DNA of 64,000 nt from Pedobacter glucosidilyticus (GTDB lineage Bacteria; Bacteroidota; Bacteroidia; Sphingobacteriales; Sphingobacteriaceae), in the NCBI RefSeq assembly GCF_002483235.1, contig NZ_DLHN01000034.1:17084-81083 (forward strand). Direction: 5' to 3'. The notes beneath the pieces were generated by a model. That model saw nothing but the letters and a program-made list of their open reading frames with translations, did not search any database and was not told the origin of the DNA. The position numbers and the translations under genes were made by a program. Below, one piece after another: positions 44,739 through 54,200 of the stretch. The stretch's first letter is position 1. Every line of letters starts with the position of its first letter.

Positions 44739-45044
44739 ATGTACTACGGGGTTTTATTATTCTTAAATTTAGGTACTCCAGAAATTATATTGATAGTTTT
44801 TGTGGCATTACTCCTATTTGGAGGCAAAAAATTGCCAGAACTTGCCAGAGGTTTAGGAAAAGGAATCAGAGAATTTAAAGATGCTTCTGATGATGTTAAA
44901 AGAGAAATTCATAGAAATATTAATACATTAACTGCTGAAGAAGAGTTAAGAAGAGATGAAGCTGCGGCTCAAAAGTCTTCTGTTAACCAACAACCAGATG
45001 AGGAAGTTACTTCTACAGAAACACGAGAAACAATTAAACCGTAA
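44739..45044 (+). CDS. Sec-independent translocase TatA/E-like, first copy
   Basis: A 101-residue twin-arginine translocase component with one membrane helix (about 12-27), the GGKKLPELARGLGKGIREF hinge-amphipathic segment and a charged tail. TatA oligomers form the pore for folded Tat substrates. It has an N-terminal extension (MYYGVLLFL) before the LGTPEIIL start found in other copies, and a longer acidic C-terminus. It lies directly before a shorter second copy; no tatC is within the window. Confidence 0.88.
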   Translation: MYYGVLLFLNLGTPEIILIVFVALLLFGGKKLPELARGLGKGIREFKDASDDVKREIHRNINTLTAEEELRRDEAAAQKSSVNQQPDEEVTSTETRETIKP

Positions 45045-45070
45045 TTAATCACAACTAAAATATAAACAAA

Positions 45071-45232
45071 ATGGGTCTAGGTGCACCAGAAATTATACTT
45101 ATAATAGTAGCCTTGTTACTATTATTTGGAGGTAAAAAAATTCCAGAATTAATGAGAGGCTTAGGAAAAGGTGTTAAAGAATTTAAAGACGGACAAAACG
45201 GTGTTGAGAAAAAGGAAGAAAAGCCACAATAA
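45071..45232 (+). CDS. Sec-independent translocase TatA/E-like, second short copy
   Basis: A 53-residue protein starting at ATG 45071 and ending at TAA 45230-45232. It has the same membrane helix (PEIILIIVALLLLFGGKK) and hinge (RGLGKGVKEFKDG) as the first copy, with a short basic/acidic tail. The gap to the first copy is 26 bases, so both are on one transcript. Bacteroidota often carry more than one TatA; a TatB-like job for one of them is possible but not proven. It is the more compact standard form. Confidence 0.88.
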   Translation: MGLGAPEIILIIVALLLLFGGKKIPELMRGLGKGVKEFKDGQNGVEKKEEKPQ

Positions 45233-45274
45233 TTTTCTTAATATCCAAATTATTTATGATTCTTGTAACCTTGA

Positions 45275-45305
45275 ATCTTTTGAAACATACTTACACTCAA
45301 AAGAT
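45275..45305 (+). terminator. Possible terminator after the tatA pair
   Basis: 9-bp inverted repeat ATCTTTTGA/TCAAAAGAT (arms 45275-45283, 45297-45305) followed by T-rich sequence; it ends 18 bases before gatA. Confidence 0.45.
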
Positions 45306-45323
45306 CCAGGGTTTTGTTTTTAA

Positions 45324-46772
45324 ATGATGCTAGCAGAAACTACTTACAACTACTCTAAATTAGAAGATATACAGGCTGATATACGCTCTGGCGTACTCAA
45401 ACTAGAAGATTTGGTTACTTTTTATTTAGATCGCATTCAGCAACTGGCTGACCTTAATGCCTATTTAGAAGTTTTTGGAGAAGAAGCGCTAGCACAAGCA
45501 AAAGAGATACAAAAGAAAATAGATAATGGTACAGCAGGTAAGCTAGCTGGTATGGTTATCGGTTTAAAAGATAATATCTCTTACAAAGGACATCGTTTGG
45601 CGGCATCATCTAAAATATTAGATGGATATGTTGCAATTTACTCCTCAACCGTTGTAGAACGTGTTTTAGCAGAAGACGCTATTATCATTGGCCGCTTAAA
45701 TTGCGATGAATTTGCTATGGGAGCTTCCAATGAAACCTCTTATTTTGGCCCAGTGAAGAATTTTGTCGATACAACAAAAGTATCAGGTGGCTCATCTGGT
45801 GGCTCTGCCGTGGCAGTGCAAGCCAATTTGTGCTTAGCTTCATTAGGCTCAGATACTGGGGGCTCCATCCGGCAGCCGGCAGCATTTTGCGGTGTAGTGG
45901 GTTTAAAACCTACTTATGCCAGAGTATCAAGATATGGTATTGTAGCTTATGCTTCATCTTTTGATCAAGTAGGTCCTATCACCCGCTCTGTTGAAGATGC
46001 TGCTTTGCTGTTAGAAGTAATTGCCGGAAAAGACCATTATGACAGCACTTCTTCTAAAGAACCTGTACCAGCGTACTCAACCCTTTTAAACAACTCCTCA
46101 AAAAGAAAAATTGCTTACATAGAAGAAACCTTACACTCGGAAGGTTTAGACCCAGAGATTAAGCAAAATATAGAAGCCCAAATTCAATTGCTACGTAGCC
46201 AAGGCCACACCGTTGAACCTGTTTCTTTCGAATATTTAGATTACGTTGTAGCTACTTATTATATTCTAACAACAGCAGAAGCTTCATCTAATTTGGCCAG
46301 GTATGATGGTGTTCATTTCGGTTACAGAAGTGATTCATCAACAGATTTAATCAGTACTTATAAATTCTCCAGATCTGAAGGTTTTGGAGACGAAGTAAAA
46401 AGAAGAATCATGCTAGGTACTTTTGTGTTAAGCGCTGGTTACTATGATGCTTATTATTCAAGAGCACAAAAAATACGTAGGCTTATTAAAGAAAAAACCG
46501 AGCATATTTTAGATGATTACGATTTTATATTAACCCCAACAACGCCAACTCCAGCTTTTAATATTGGTGAGCAACCTACAGACCCTGTGGTAATGTATTT
46601 AGCTGATATTTTTACTGTAGGAGCTTCATTAGCCGGGCTACCTGCAATTTCTTTACCATCGGGCACTAATAAAGATGGTTTGCCTTTGGGTATGCAAATT
46701 ATAGGTAAACGTTTTGGCGAGGCTGATTTACTATCTTTTTCAAAATATTATTCTGAACTCGACAAAAAATAA
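45324..46772 (+). CDS. gatA: Asp/Glu-tRNA amidotransferase subunit A
   Basis: A 482-residue amidase-signature enzyme providing ammonia from glutamine for transamidation of Glu-tRNA(Gln) (and perhaps Asp-tRNA(Asn)) by GatABC. The Ser-cisSer-Lys triad is visible: Lys82 (GLKDNIS), Ser157 in SGGSSGGSAV and Ser181 in GSDTGGSIRQPA. Length is normal. gatB and gatC are not adjacent, as is usual in Bacteroidota. The start is ATG 45324 or 45327. A hairpin follows the stop codon. Confidence 0.95.
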   Translation: MMLAETTYNYSKLEDIQADIRSGVLKLEDLVTFYLDRIQQLADLNAYLEVFGEEALAQAKEIQKKIDNGTAGKLAGMVIGLKDNISYKGHRLAASSKILDGYVAIYSSTVVERVLAEDAIIIGRLNCDEFAMGASNETSYFGPVKNFVDTTKVSGGSSGGSAVAVQANLCLASLGSDTGGSIRQPAAFCGVVGLKPTYARVSRYGIVAYASSFDQVGPITRSVEDAALLLEVIAGKDHYDSTSSKEPVPAYSTLLNNSSKRKIAYIEETLHSEGLDPEIKQNIEAQIQLLRSQGHTVEPVSFEYLDYVVATYYILTTAEASSNLARYDGVHFGYRSDSSTDLISTYKFSRSEGFGDEVKRRIMLGTFVLSAGYYDAYYSRAQKIRRLIKEKTEHILDDYDFILTPTTPTPAFNIGEQPTDPVVMYLADIFTVGASLAGLPAISLPSGTNKDGLPLGMQIIGKRFGEADLLSFSKYYSELDKK

Positions 46773-46801
46773 TTATTTTGGGGCTTACCCTGAAATAATT
46801 A
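46770..46801 (+). terminator. Hairpin after gatA
   Basis: A 14-pair stem (TAATTATTT/AAATAATTA and GGG/CCC with two wobble pairs) overlapping the gatA stop codon. No long T run follows. Confidence 0.5.
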
Positions 46802-46829
46802 AATGGCCGTAGCCGGAAAATTTTAAAGA

Positions 46830-48224
46830 ATGAGAAGCATCAAAAGTCTTATCCTGTGTATAATATTTTTATCAACAGCACAGGCTAAATCTCAGAATTT
46901 AATTAAAACCGATACTAGTAGAACTTTATTAACGCCCAAAGAATCTAGAACCATTAGAAATTTGGTTAGGACAGATTCTAGTTTTGTACCTACCCAGTTA
47001 CCCTTACAATTAGAGCTGCTAAAATATAACGCCAATTTGTTATACAAGTATCGTTTAGATTCTATAAAAACACCAATTTCATTAGACTACAATCAGCAAG
47101 TACAAACTTATATTGATATTTTTCTCGGTCAAAGGAAGTTTATGGTTTCTAAAATGTTGAGCTTAGGGAATTACTATTTCCCGATTTTTGAAAAAGCTCT
47201 GAAAGCCAAACAAATACCAGAAGAGTTTAAGTTTTTACCTATTATAGAGTCTTCTTTAGACCCACATGCCGTATCTCGGTCTGGTGCTACTGGCTTATGG
47301 CAGTTTACTTACATTACTGGTAAAGGTTATGGTTTAACTATTGATAGTTATTTAGATGAGCGTAAAGATCCTATCAGCTCTAGCTATGCAGCAGCAAATT
47401 ATCTAAAGGATGCTTATAAAGACTTGGGCGATTGGTTACTTACTTTAGCCGCCTATAATTGTGGTACAGGTTGCGTAAAAAGGGCTATACAAAGTGCAGG
47501 TGGAGCAAGAAATTATTGGGAAATACAACCTTATTTACCAGTAGAAACGCAAAATTATGTGCCTAAATTTATTGCAGTAACCTACCTCATGAATTATTAT
47601 CATACTTATAAGGATATTAAAATACCAGATGCTGACGCTAAAATCAATATAGACTCTATATATGTAAATAAATATGTTGGTATTAATGATTTAGCTGCTG
47701 TTTTAGATATGGAGGAGAAAGATTTACAGATTTTAAACCCCGCTTATAAAAGAAATATCATCAACGGAAGTGAAACTAGTCCTAAAAGATTAATTATCCC
47801 TAAAGTGAGTTTTAAAACTTATGCTTCTTTGTATGATATTTTAAATAATGATAAACCTTTCATGGAATTGCCAGAAAACCCTGTTCTTATGCAAGCCTCA
47901 CAGTCGCTAGGTTATCATATAGTAGCTAAAGGAGAAACTTTAACAAGTATTGCAAATAAGTATCGTTTAGAGGCGCAAGACCTGAAAGTTTGGAATAATT
48001 TAAAGAGTTTTACTGTTGTACCTGGTCAAAAAATCATCATCACAAAAGAAAATGAAGATAAACCAAAGCCACAGTTCCTAACCTATACTGTTAAACTTGG
48101 GGATACTTTAACAGCTATAGCGAAAAAGTTTAACGGGGCAACTGTATCCAGTATTCAAACATTAAATAACCTTCAAAATGCAAACCTATCTGTAGGGATG
48201 GTACTTAAAATTATGGCATTATAG
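46830..48224 (+). CDS. Membrane-bound-type lytic transglycosylase with two LysM domains (MltD-like)
   Basis: A 464-residue exported enzyme that cuts the MurNAc-GlcNAc bond with 1,6-anhydro product formation. After a signal peptide (about 1-21) comes a helical region, an SLT domain (about 120-275) with catalytic Glu140 (PIIESSLDPHAVS) and GATGLWQFT (152-160), and two C-terminal LysM repeats (about 362-406 and 415-460; YHIVAKGETLTSIANKY and YTVKLGDTLTAIAKKF) that bind peptidoglycan. The gene starts 57 bases after gatA and may be transcribed separately. Confidence 0.93.
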   Translation: MRSIKSLILCIIFLSTAQAKSQNLIKTDTSRTLLTPKESRTIRNLVRTDSSFVPTQLPLQLELLKYNANLLYKYRLDSIKTPISLDYNQQVQTYIDIFLGQRKFMVSKMLSLGNYYFPIFEKALKAKQIPEEFKFLPIIESSLDPHAVSRSGATGLWQFTYITGKGYGLTIDSYLDERKDPISSSYAAANYLKDAYKDLGDWLLTLAAYNCGTGCVKRAIQSAGGARNYWEIQPYLPVETQNYVPKFIAVTYLMNYYHTYKDIKIPDADAKINIDSIYVNKYVGINDLAAVLDMEEKDLQILNPAYKRNIINGSETSPKRLIIPKVSFKTYASLYDILNNDKPFMELPENPVLMQASQSLGYHIVAKGETLTSIANKYRLEAQDLKVWNNLKSFTVVPGQKIIITKENEDKPKPQFLTYTVKLGDTLTAIAKKFNGATVSSIQTLNNLQNANLSVGMVLKIMAL

Positions 48225-48280
48225 AAGGATAATCAACATTATTAATCTTACAATTATATAGAATTTTATTAAAACGGAAA

Positions 48281-50569
48281 ATGAGTAAGACTACCAGAAA
48301 ACAAGATGCCTTAGATTATCATTCACAAGGCAGGCCAGGGAAAATTCAAGTTATCCCAACAAAACCAACCAATTCACAAAGAGATTTAACATTAGCATAC
48401 TCGCCAGGTGTTGCAGAACCTTGTTTAAAAATTGCAGCCAATCCAGAAGACGTTTATAAATATACAGCGAAGGGTAACTTAGTTGCGGTTATCAGTAATG
48501 GTACAGCAGTATTAGGCTTAGGAGATATTGGTCCCGAAGCCGGAAAACCTGTAATGGAAGGTAAAGGCATTTTATTTAAAATATTTGCAGATATTGATGT
48601 TTTTGATTTAGAACTAAACACCAAAAGTGTTGACGAATTTGTAAACGTTGTAAAAGCACTAGAGCCCACTTTTGGTGGTGTAAATTTGGAAGATATTAAA
48701 GCCCCAGAGTGCTTTGAGATTGAGCGCCGATTAAAGGAGGAAATGAATATCCCGGTGATGCATGACGATCAGCATGGCACAGCCATCATTTCTGCAGCAG
48801 CTTTAATTAACGCTTGCGAAATCCAAAAAAAGAAAATCAAGGATATTAAAATTGTAGTAAACGGTGCTGGCGCAGCAGCTATTTCCTGTACCAGGTTATA
48901 TGTTGCTTTAGGTGCACAAAAAGAAAATATCGTGATGCTGGATAGAACTGGCGTAATTAGGGCAGATAGGCCAGATTTAGATGGTACAAAAGCAGAGTTT
49001 GCAACAAAAAGAGATATTTTTACCTTAACTGATGCAGTAAAAAATGCCGATGTATTTATTGGTTTATCTTCAGCTGATATTTTAAGTGCTGAGGTTCTGA
49101 AAACAATGGCTCCCAATCCTATTGTTTTTGCTATGGCTAATCCAAATCCTGAGATTGCTTATGAACTTGCAGTAAAAACCCGTAAAGATATCATTATGGC
49201 TACCGGCCGTTCTGATTATCCTAACCAAGTAAATAACGTTTTAGGCTTTCCTTATATTTTTAGGGGTGCTTTAGACGTAAGAGCCAGAACCATCAATGAA
49301 GAAATGAAAATTGCGGCTGTTAAAGCTATTGCTGCATTGGCAAAAGAATCTGTACCAGAGGCTGTTAATTTAGCTTATAACACCACCAATCTTAAATTTG
49401 GTAAAGATTATATCATCCCAAAACCTATTGATTTTAGATTAATTACCACAGTAGCACCTGCGGTTGCCAAAGCAGCCATAGCATCTGGTGTAGCGGGTAC
49501 AACCATCAAAGATTGGGACGCTTACGCCGAGGAATTGAAAAAGCGTTTAGGGATGGATGATGCTATTGTGAGAGCCTTATCAAACAAGGCTAAATCTAAC
49601 CCAAAGAGAGTAGTTTTTGCTGAAGCAGATAACTATAAAATATTAAAAGCAGCACAAATCGTAAAAGATGATGGTATAGCTATCCCAATTTTACTGGGTA
49701 ATAAATCTGCTATCAATAAAATAATTGCCGATAATGATTTAGACCTAGAAGGTGTAGAAGTTGTAGACCCTTTAGCAGAAACAGAGTTGAGCGAGAAGTT
49801 TGCCCAATTCTTATATAGCCAACGCCAAAGAAGGGGTATAACACTTTATCAAGCCAGAAAGTTAATGAGAGACAGAAATTACTTTGGCGCATCCATGGTA
49901 GAGTTTGGTAATGCCGATGCTTTAATTTCTGGCTTAACTAGAGACTATGGAACCACCGTAAAACCAGCTTTACAAATTATTGGTACAGAAGCAGGCGTTA
50001 ATAAAGTAGCCGGTATGTATATGATGTTAACCAAAAGAGGTCCGGTTTTCTTTGCAGATACAACCATTAATTTGGCACCAACCGCACAAGAACTGGTTGA
50101 TATTACTTTATTAGTAAATAGATCTGTACAGCAATTCAATATATCGCCACGCATAGCCTTATTGTCTTACTCTAACTATGGTTCTAATGATGGTGAAGTT
50201 TCTCAAAAAACAAGAGAAGCAGTAAGGATTTTACATAACCAATTTCCTGATATTATTGTAGACGGAGAGGTACAGGCCAACTTTGCCTTAAACCCTGAGT
50301 TGATGAAAGATAATTTTTCTTTCTCTAAACTTAAAGATGGGCCGGCAAATACATTGGTTTTTCCTAACTTAGAATCCGGAAATATTGCTTACAAACTTTT
50401 ACAAGAATTAGGCGGTGCAGAAGCCGTTGGGCCTATATTATTAGGTATGAATAAGCCAGTTCATGTACTGCAATTAGGTAGCTCAGTAAGAGAAATAGTA
50501 AACATGGTAACCATTGCTGTTGTAGATGCACAGGATAAAGCAGCCATAAATATTTCAAAAAAGAAGTAA
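48281..50569 (+). CDS. maeB: NADP-dependent malic enzyme with phosphotransacetylase-like domain
   Basis: A 762-residue enzyme with a malic-enzyme half (about 1-425; LAYSPGVAEPC, GLGDIGPEAGKPVMEGK, VMHDDQHGTAI and the NADP motif NGAGAAAI) and a C-terminal half (about 430-760; VVFAEADNYKILKAAQIVKD) like phosphotransacetylase. It decarboxylates malate to pyruvate with NADP; the C-terminal domain is a regulatory module in the MaeB type and probably not an active acetyltransferase. The gene runs directly to ruvA and sprA, an order also recalled from other Bacteroidota genomes. Confidence 0.95.
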   Translation: MSKTTRKQDALDYHSQGRPGKIQVIPTKPTNSQRDLTLAYSPGVAEPCLKIAANPEDVYKYTAKGNLVAVISNGTAVLGLGDIGPEAGKPVMEGKGILFKIFADIDVFDLELNTKSVDEFVNVVKALEPTFGGVNLEDIKAPECFEIERRLKEEMNIPVMHDDQHGTAIISAAALINACEIQKKKIKDIKIVVNGAGAAAISCTRLYVALGAQKENIVMLDRTGVIRADRPDLDGTKAEFATKRDIFTLTDAVKNADVFIGLSSADILSAEVLKTMAPNPIVFAMANPNPEIAYELAVKTRKDIIMATGRSDYPNQVNNVLGFPYIFRGALDVRARTINEEMKIAAVKAIAALAKESVPEAVNLAYNTTNLKFGKDYIIPKPIDFRLITTVAPAVAKAAIASGVAGTTIKDWDAYAEELKKRLGMDDAIVRALSNKAKSNPKRVVFAEADNYKILKAAQIVKDDGIAIPILLGNKSAINKIIADNDLDLEGVEVVDPLAETELSEKFAQFLYSQRQRRGITLYQARKLMRDRNYFGASMVEFGNADALISGLTRDYGTTVKPALQIIGTEAGVNKVAGMYMMLTKRGPVFFADTTINLAPTAQELVDITLLVNRSVQQFNISPRIALLSYSNYGSNDGEVSQKTREAVRILHNQFPDIIVDGEVQANFALNPELMKDNFSFSKLKDGPANTLVFPNLESGNIAYKLLQELGGAEAVGPILLGMNKPVHVLQLGSSVREIVNMVTIAVVDAQDKAAINISKKK

Positions 50570-50597
50570 TATCTCATGGAAAATAAATTAAGTATTC

Positions 50598-51182
50598 ATG
50601 TACGCTTATATTGATGGTAGGTTAACTTTTAAATGTCCTACTTATGTTATTATTGAAGCTGGAGGAGTAGGTTATCAGCTCCACATCTCTTTACACACTT
50701 ATACTTTATTAAAAGATGAAGAAAGATGTAAGATGTATGTTTGGCTCCATGTAAAAGAAGATGCACATACACTTTATGGGTTTATAGAAGAAGGCGAAAA
50801 AAGATTATTCCTGCATTTGATATCGGTTAACGGTATTGGGCCAAATACAGGAAGAATGATGCTTTCTTCCATCTCCCCACAAGAAATAGAAGATGCGATT
50901 ATTAAAGGAGATGTTGATCAAATTAAGCGCATAAAGGGTATTGGGCCAAAATCTGCTCAGCGTTTAATTATAGAGCTTCAGGATAAACTGAAAAAAGATG
51001 GTACAGGTACATTAATTTCTGCACCTTTAAACAATACTGCCAAAGAAGAAGCGTTAAGTGCTTTGGTAATGTTGGGTTTTGTAAAAAACAGCGCAGAAAA
51101 AGCTGTAGATTTTGCTTTGAAAAACGCAGAAAAAACGCTGTCTGTAGAAGAAATAATAAAAATTGCTTTAAAAAACCTTTAA
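50598..51182 (+). CDS. ruvA: Holliday junction DNA helicase RuvA
   Basis: A 194-residue subunit of the RuvAB branch-migration complex. The OB-fold N-terminus (MYAYIDGRLTFKCPTYVIIE), helix-hairpin-helix pairs (LISVNGIGPNTGRMML and KRIKGIGPKSAQRLIIEL) and the C-terminal three-helix domain (about 145-194) that contacts RuvB are all visible. Length is normal. sprA starts 25 bases downstream. Confidence 0.97.
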   Translation: MYAYIDGRLTFKCPTYVIIEAGGVGYQLHISLHTYTLLKDEERCKMYVWLHVKEDAHTLYGFIEEGEKRLFLHLISVNGIGPNTGRMMLSSISPQEIEDAIIKGDVDQIKRIKGIGPKSAQRLIIELQDKLKKDGTGTLISAPLNNTAKEEALSALVMLGFVKNSAEKAVDFALKNAEKTLSVEEIIKIALKNL

Positions 51183-51207
51183 TTGCTTATCCTAAACCCT
51201 AATACGT

Positions 51208-54200
51208 TTGAAAATTAATATTTCCTGTCTCTTGAACAGGTGGTTAATTATTATTTTGTTTTTGTGCATTAAAAGTGTTGGTTTCTCGCAAAACATCACT
51301 AGTAATGACTCTTTAAAGATTAAGTATCCGGTTAATGACACGCGTACAACGCCTGTTTTTGGTCGGGATGAAAGTCTTTTCCTAAAAAATCCGGCTAATA
51401 TAAAGCGTAGCGTAACCTATGATCCTGTTACAAAAAAATACATCATAACAGAAAAAATTGGTAACCAATACTATAAAGCACCACAATTTCTAAGTTTTAA
51501 AGAGTACCAAAAATTAGAGCAAGAAAGAATACAAAAACAATACTGGAATAATTTGGTGGTTACGGGTATTCCTGCAGAGTCAAATGGATTTATGCCATCA
51601 GTAGTGGTAAAAAGTAAATCTTTTGAGAAAATCTTTGGAGGTAATACTATTAACATACAACCGCGTGGTACAGCAGATTTAACTTTCTCTGGTAGAATCA
51701 ATAAAAATGAAAACCCTTTGTTTAATGAAAGACAAAGAAGGCAAGGTAATTTTGATTTTGACCAAAGAATTCAAATGAATTTGATTGGTAATATTGGCGA
51801 GAAATTAAAAATAAGTACTAATTATAATACAGAAGCACAGTTTGATTTTGAAAATCAACTTAAACTAGAATATACTGGAAAGAAAGATGAAATCATACAA
51901 AAGCTTGAAGCAGGTATGGTTAATTTTCCTCTTAATACAACCTTAATATCAGGTAGTCAAGCTTTATTTGGGGTAAAAACACAGTTGCAATTTGGGCGCT
52001 TGGGTGTAACCAGTTTATACTCTCAACAAAAATCTCAGGCAAAAGAAATTAATATTACCAATGGCTCGCAACAAAACGAGTTTAGGATAACTTCTGATAA
52101 TTACGAAGCCAATAAACATTATTTCTTAGCGCAATATTTTAGGGATAACTTCAATACTGCTATGTCTAGGCTTCCGGTAGTGACTTCCAGTATCAATATT
52201 ACCCGTATAGAAGTTTGGGTTACCAACCGTAGCAATAGCACAACAGACTCTAGAGACATATTGGCATTTCTAGATTTGGGAGAAAATACACCTTTTAACA
52301 CCACCCAATTTACCGGTGGAGGGAATAGATTTCCATCAGCTTTTACTGATCAGAACTTTCCGCAACCGCAATCAAATAATTTATTACAACAAATCCCGGC
52401 AGGTGCTAGGCTAACCAATGCTAATGATATTGATGCTTTTTTTCAAACTTCTGGCCGTACGGATAATTATAATAAATTAACTTATGCCAGGAAATTAACC
52501 GAAAGAGAGTACACATTAAATCCGCTTTTGGGATATATTTCTTTAAATAATGCGCTCAACGCTGATGAAGTATTAGCTGTAGCTTATCGTTATACTGTAA
52601 ATGGCGAGGAATTTCAGGTGGGTGAGTTTTCAACAGATAGACCTGTAGCACCAGATAATCCTGAGGTACTTTACGCAAAACTCTTAAAAAACGAAACTAT
52701 TAAAACCAATTTGCCAATTTGGGATTTAATGATGAAAAATATTTATGCCTTAGGTGCTTATCAAATCAGCAGAAATGATTTTAGGTTGAATATTTTCCGT
52801 TTGGATGAGAGTGGTATAGAAAAACCTTTAATTACTGAGGGAGCTAAGCTAGATGAAAACAATCGGCCTTTAGCCAGCAAATTATGGTTGCAAGTTACTG
52901 GTGTGGATAGACTAAATCAGCAAAATGCCAGACAGCCCGATGGTTTCTTTGATTTCTTAGAAGGCCAAACAATTGACCCTCTAAACGGGAGAATTATTTT
53001 CCCTGTGATTGAGCCTTTTGGTAAAGATTTAAGAGCTCAATTTGATGAAACAACCGAACAAGCGCTTATCAGTAAATATGTTTACCAACCGCTTTACGAC
53101 TCTACCAAAGCATTAGCACAACAGTTTTTCCCAGCTTTAAACAGATATATCATCAAAGGAACTTATCAATCACAAGTAAGTTCAGAGTTTCAGTTAAACG
53201 CTATCAATGTACCAGAAGGCTCGGTTACGGTAACCGCCGGAACTTTACGCTTAACAGAAGGTGCAGATTATACCGTTGATTATAATATCGGACGAGTAAG
53301 AATTCTTAACCAAGCTTTATTAAACTCGGGTCAACCCATAAAAATAAAGCTAGAAAGTAACGAGTTATTTGGCATTCAACAGCGGTCTTTGTTTGGAACC
53401 CGATTTGATTATAAAGCCAACGAGAAACTAAACCTTGGGGCTACCATCATGAATTTGAAGGAAACTCCTTTAACGCAGAAAGTAAATTTTGGAGAAGAGT
53501 CTATCTCTAATACCATGTATGGTTTCGATGTTAATTATAACACATCTAGTAGGTTTTTAACAAAGTTAGTTGATAAAATCCCTTTCTTATCAACCAAAGA
53601 AGAATCGAGTTTTACCTTCACTGGCGAGTTTGCTAAATTTGACCCAGGGCATCCAAAAGCTTTAGATTTTGCAGGTAGCGAAGGTGGCGTTAGTTATATT
53701 GATGATTTTGAAGGAAGCAGATCTATTATAGATTTGAAAAGTCCCGTAAACTGGCAAATATCTGGTACACCGCAACGTTTTCCAGAATCTCAACTTACCA
53801 ATGACTTATCTTATGGGTTTAATAGGGCAAAACTCTCTTATTTTACCATAGACCCAATTTTTTATAACAGAAGCAATTTAACACCACCAAACATAGCGGG
53901 TAACCGTACAGAGCTATCTAACCATTATGTAAGAGAAGTTTTAGAAACCGAGGTTTTCCCTTTCAGACAGGTAGCTACAGGTACTTTATTAACTTTACCA
54001 ACTTTTAACGTAGCTTACTATCCAACACTACGTGGTCCTTATAATTTTACAGCTACAGGTTTAAATTCTGATGGAACTTTAGCAAACCCAAGGCAGCGCT
54101 GGGGCGGGATGTTTAGAAGGATAGAAACCAATGATTTTGAGGCGCTAAATATTGAGTTTATAGAGTTTTGGGTTCTAGATCCTTTTATTTATAAGCCAGG

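Noticed and set aside
48769..49116. 115-residue minus-strand ORF inside maeB
   Set aside because: Antisense shadow of a well-conserved malic enzyme region; no independent signal.
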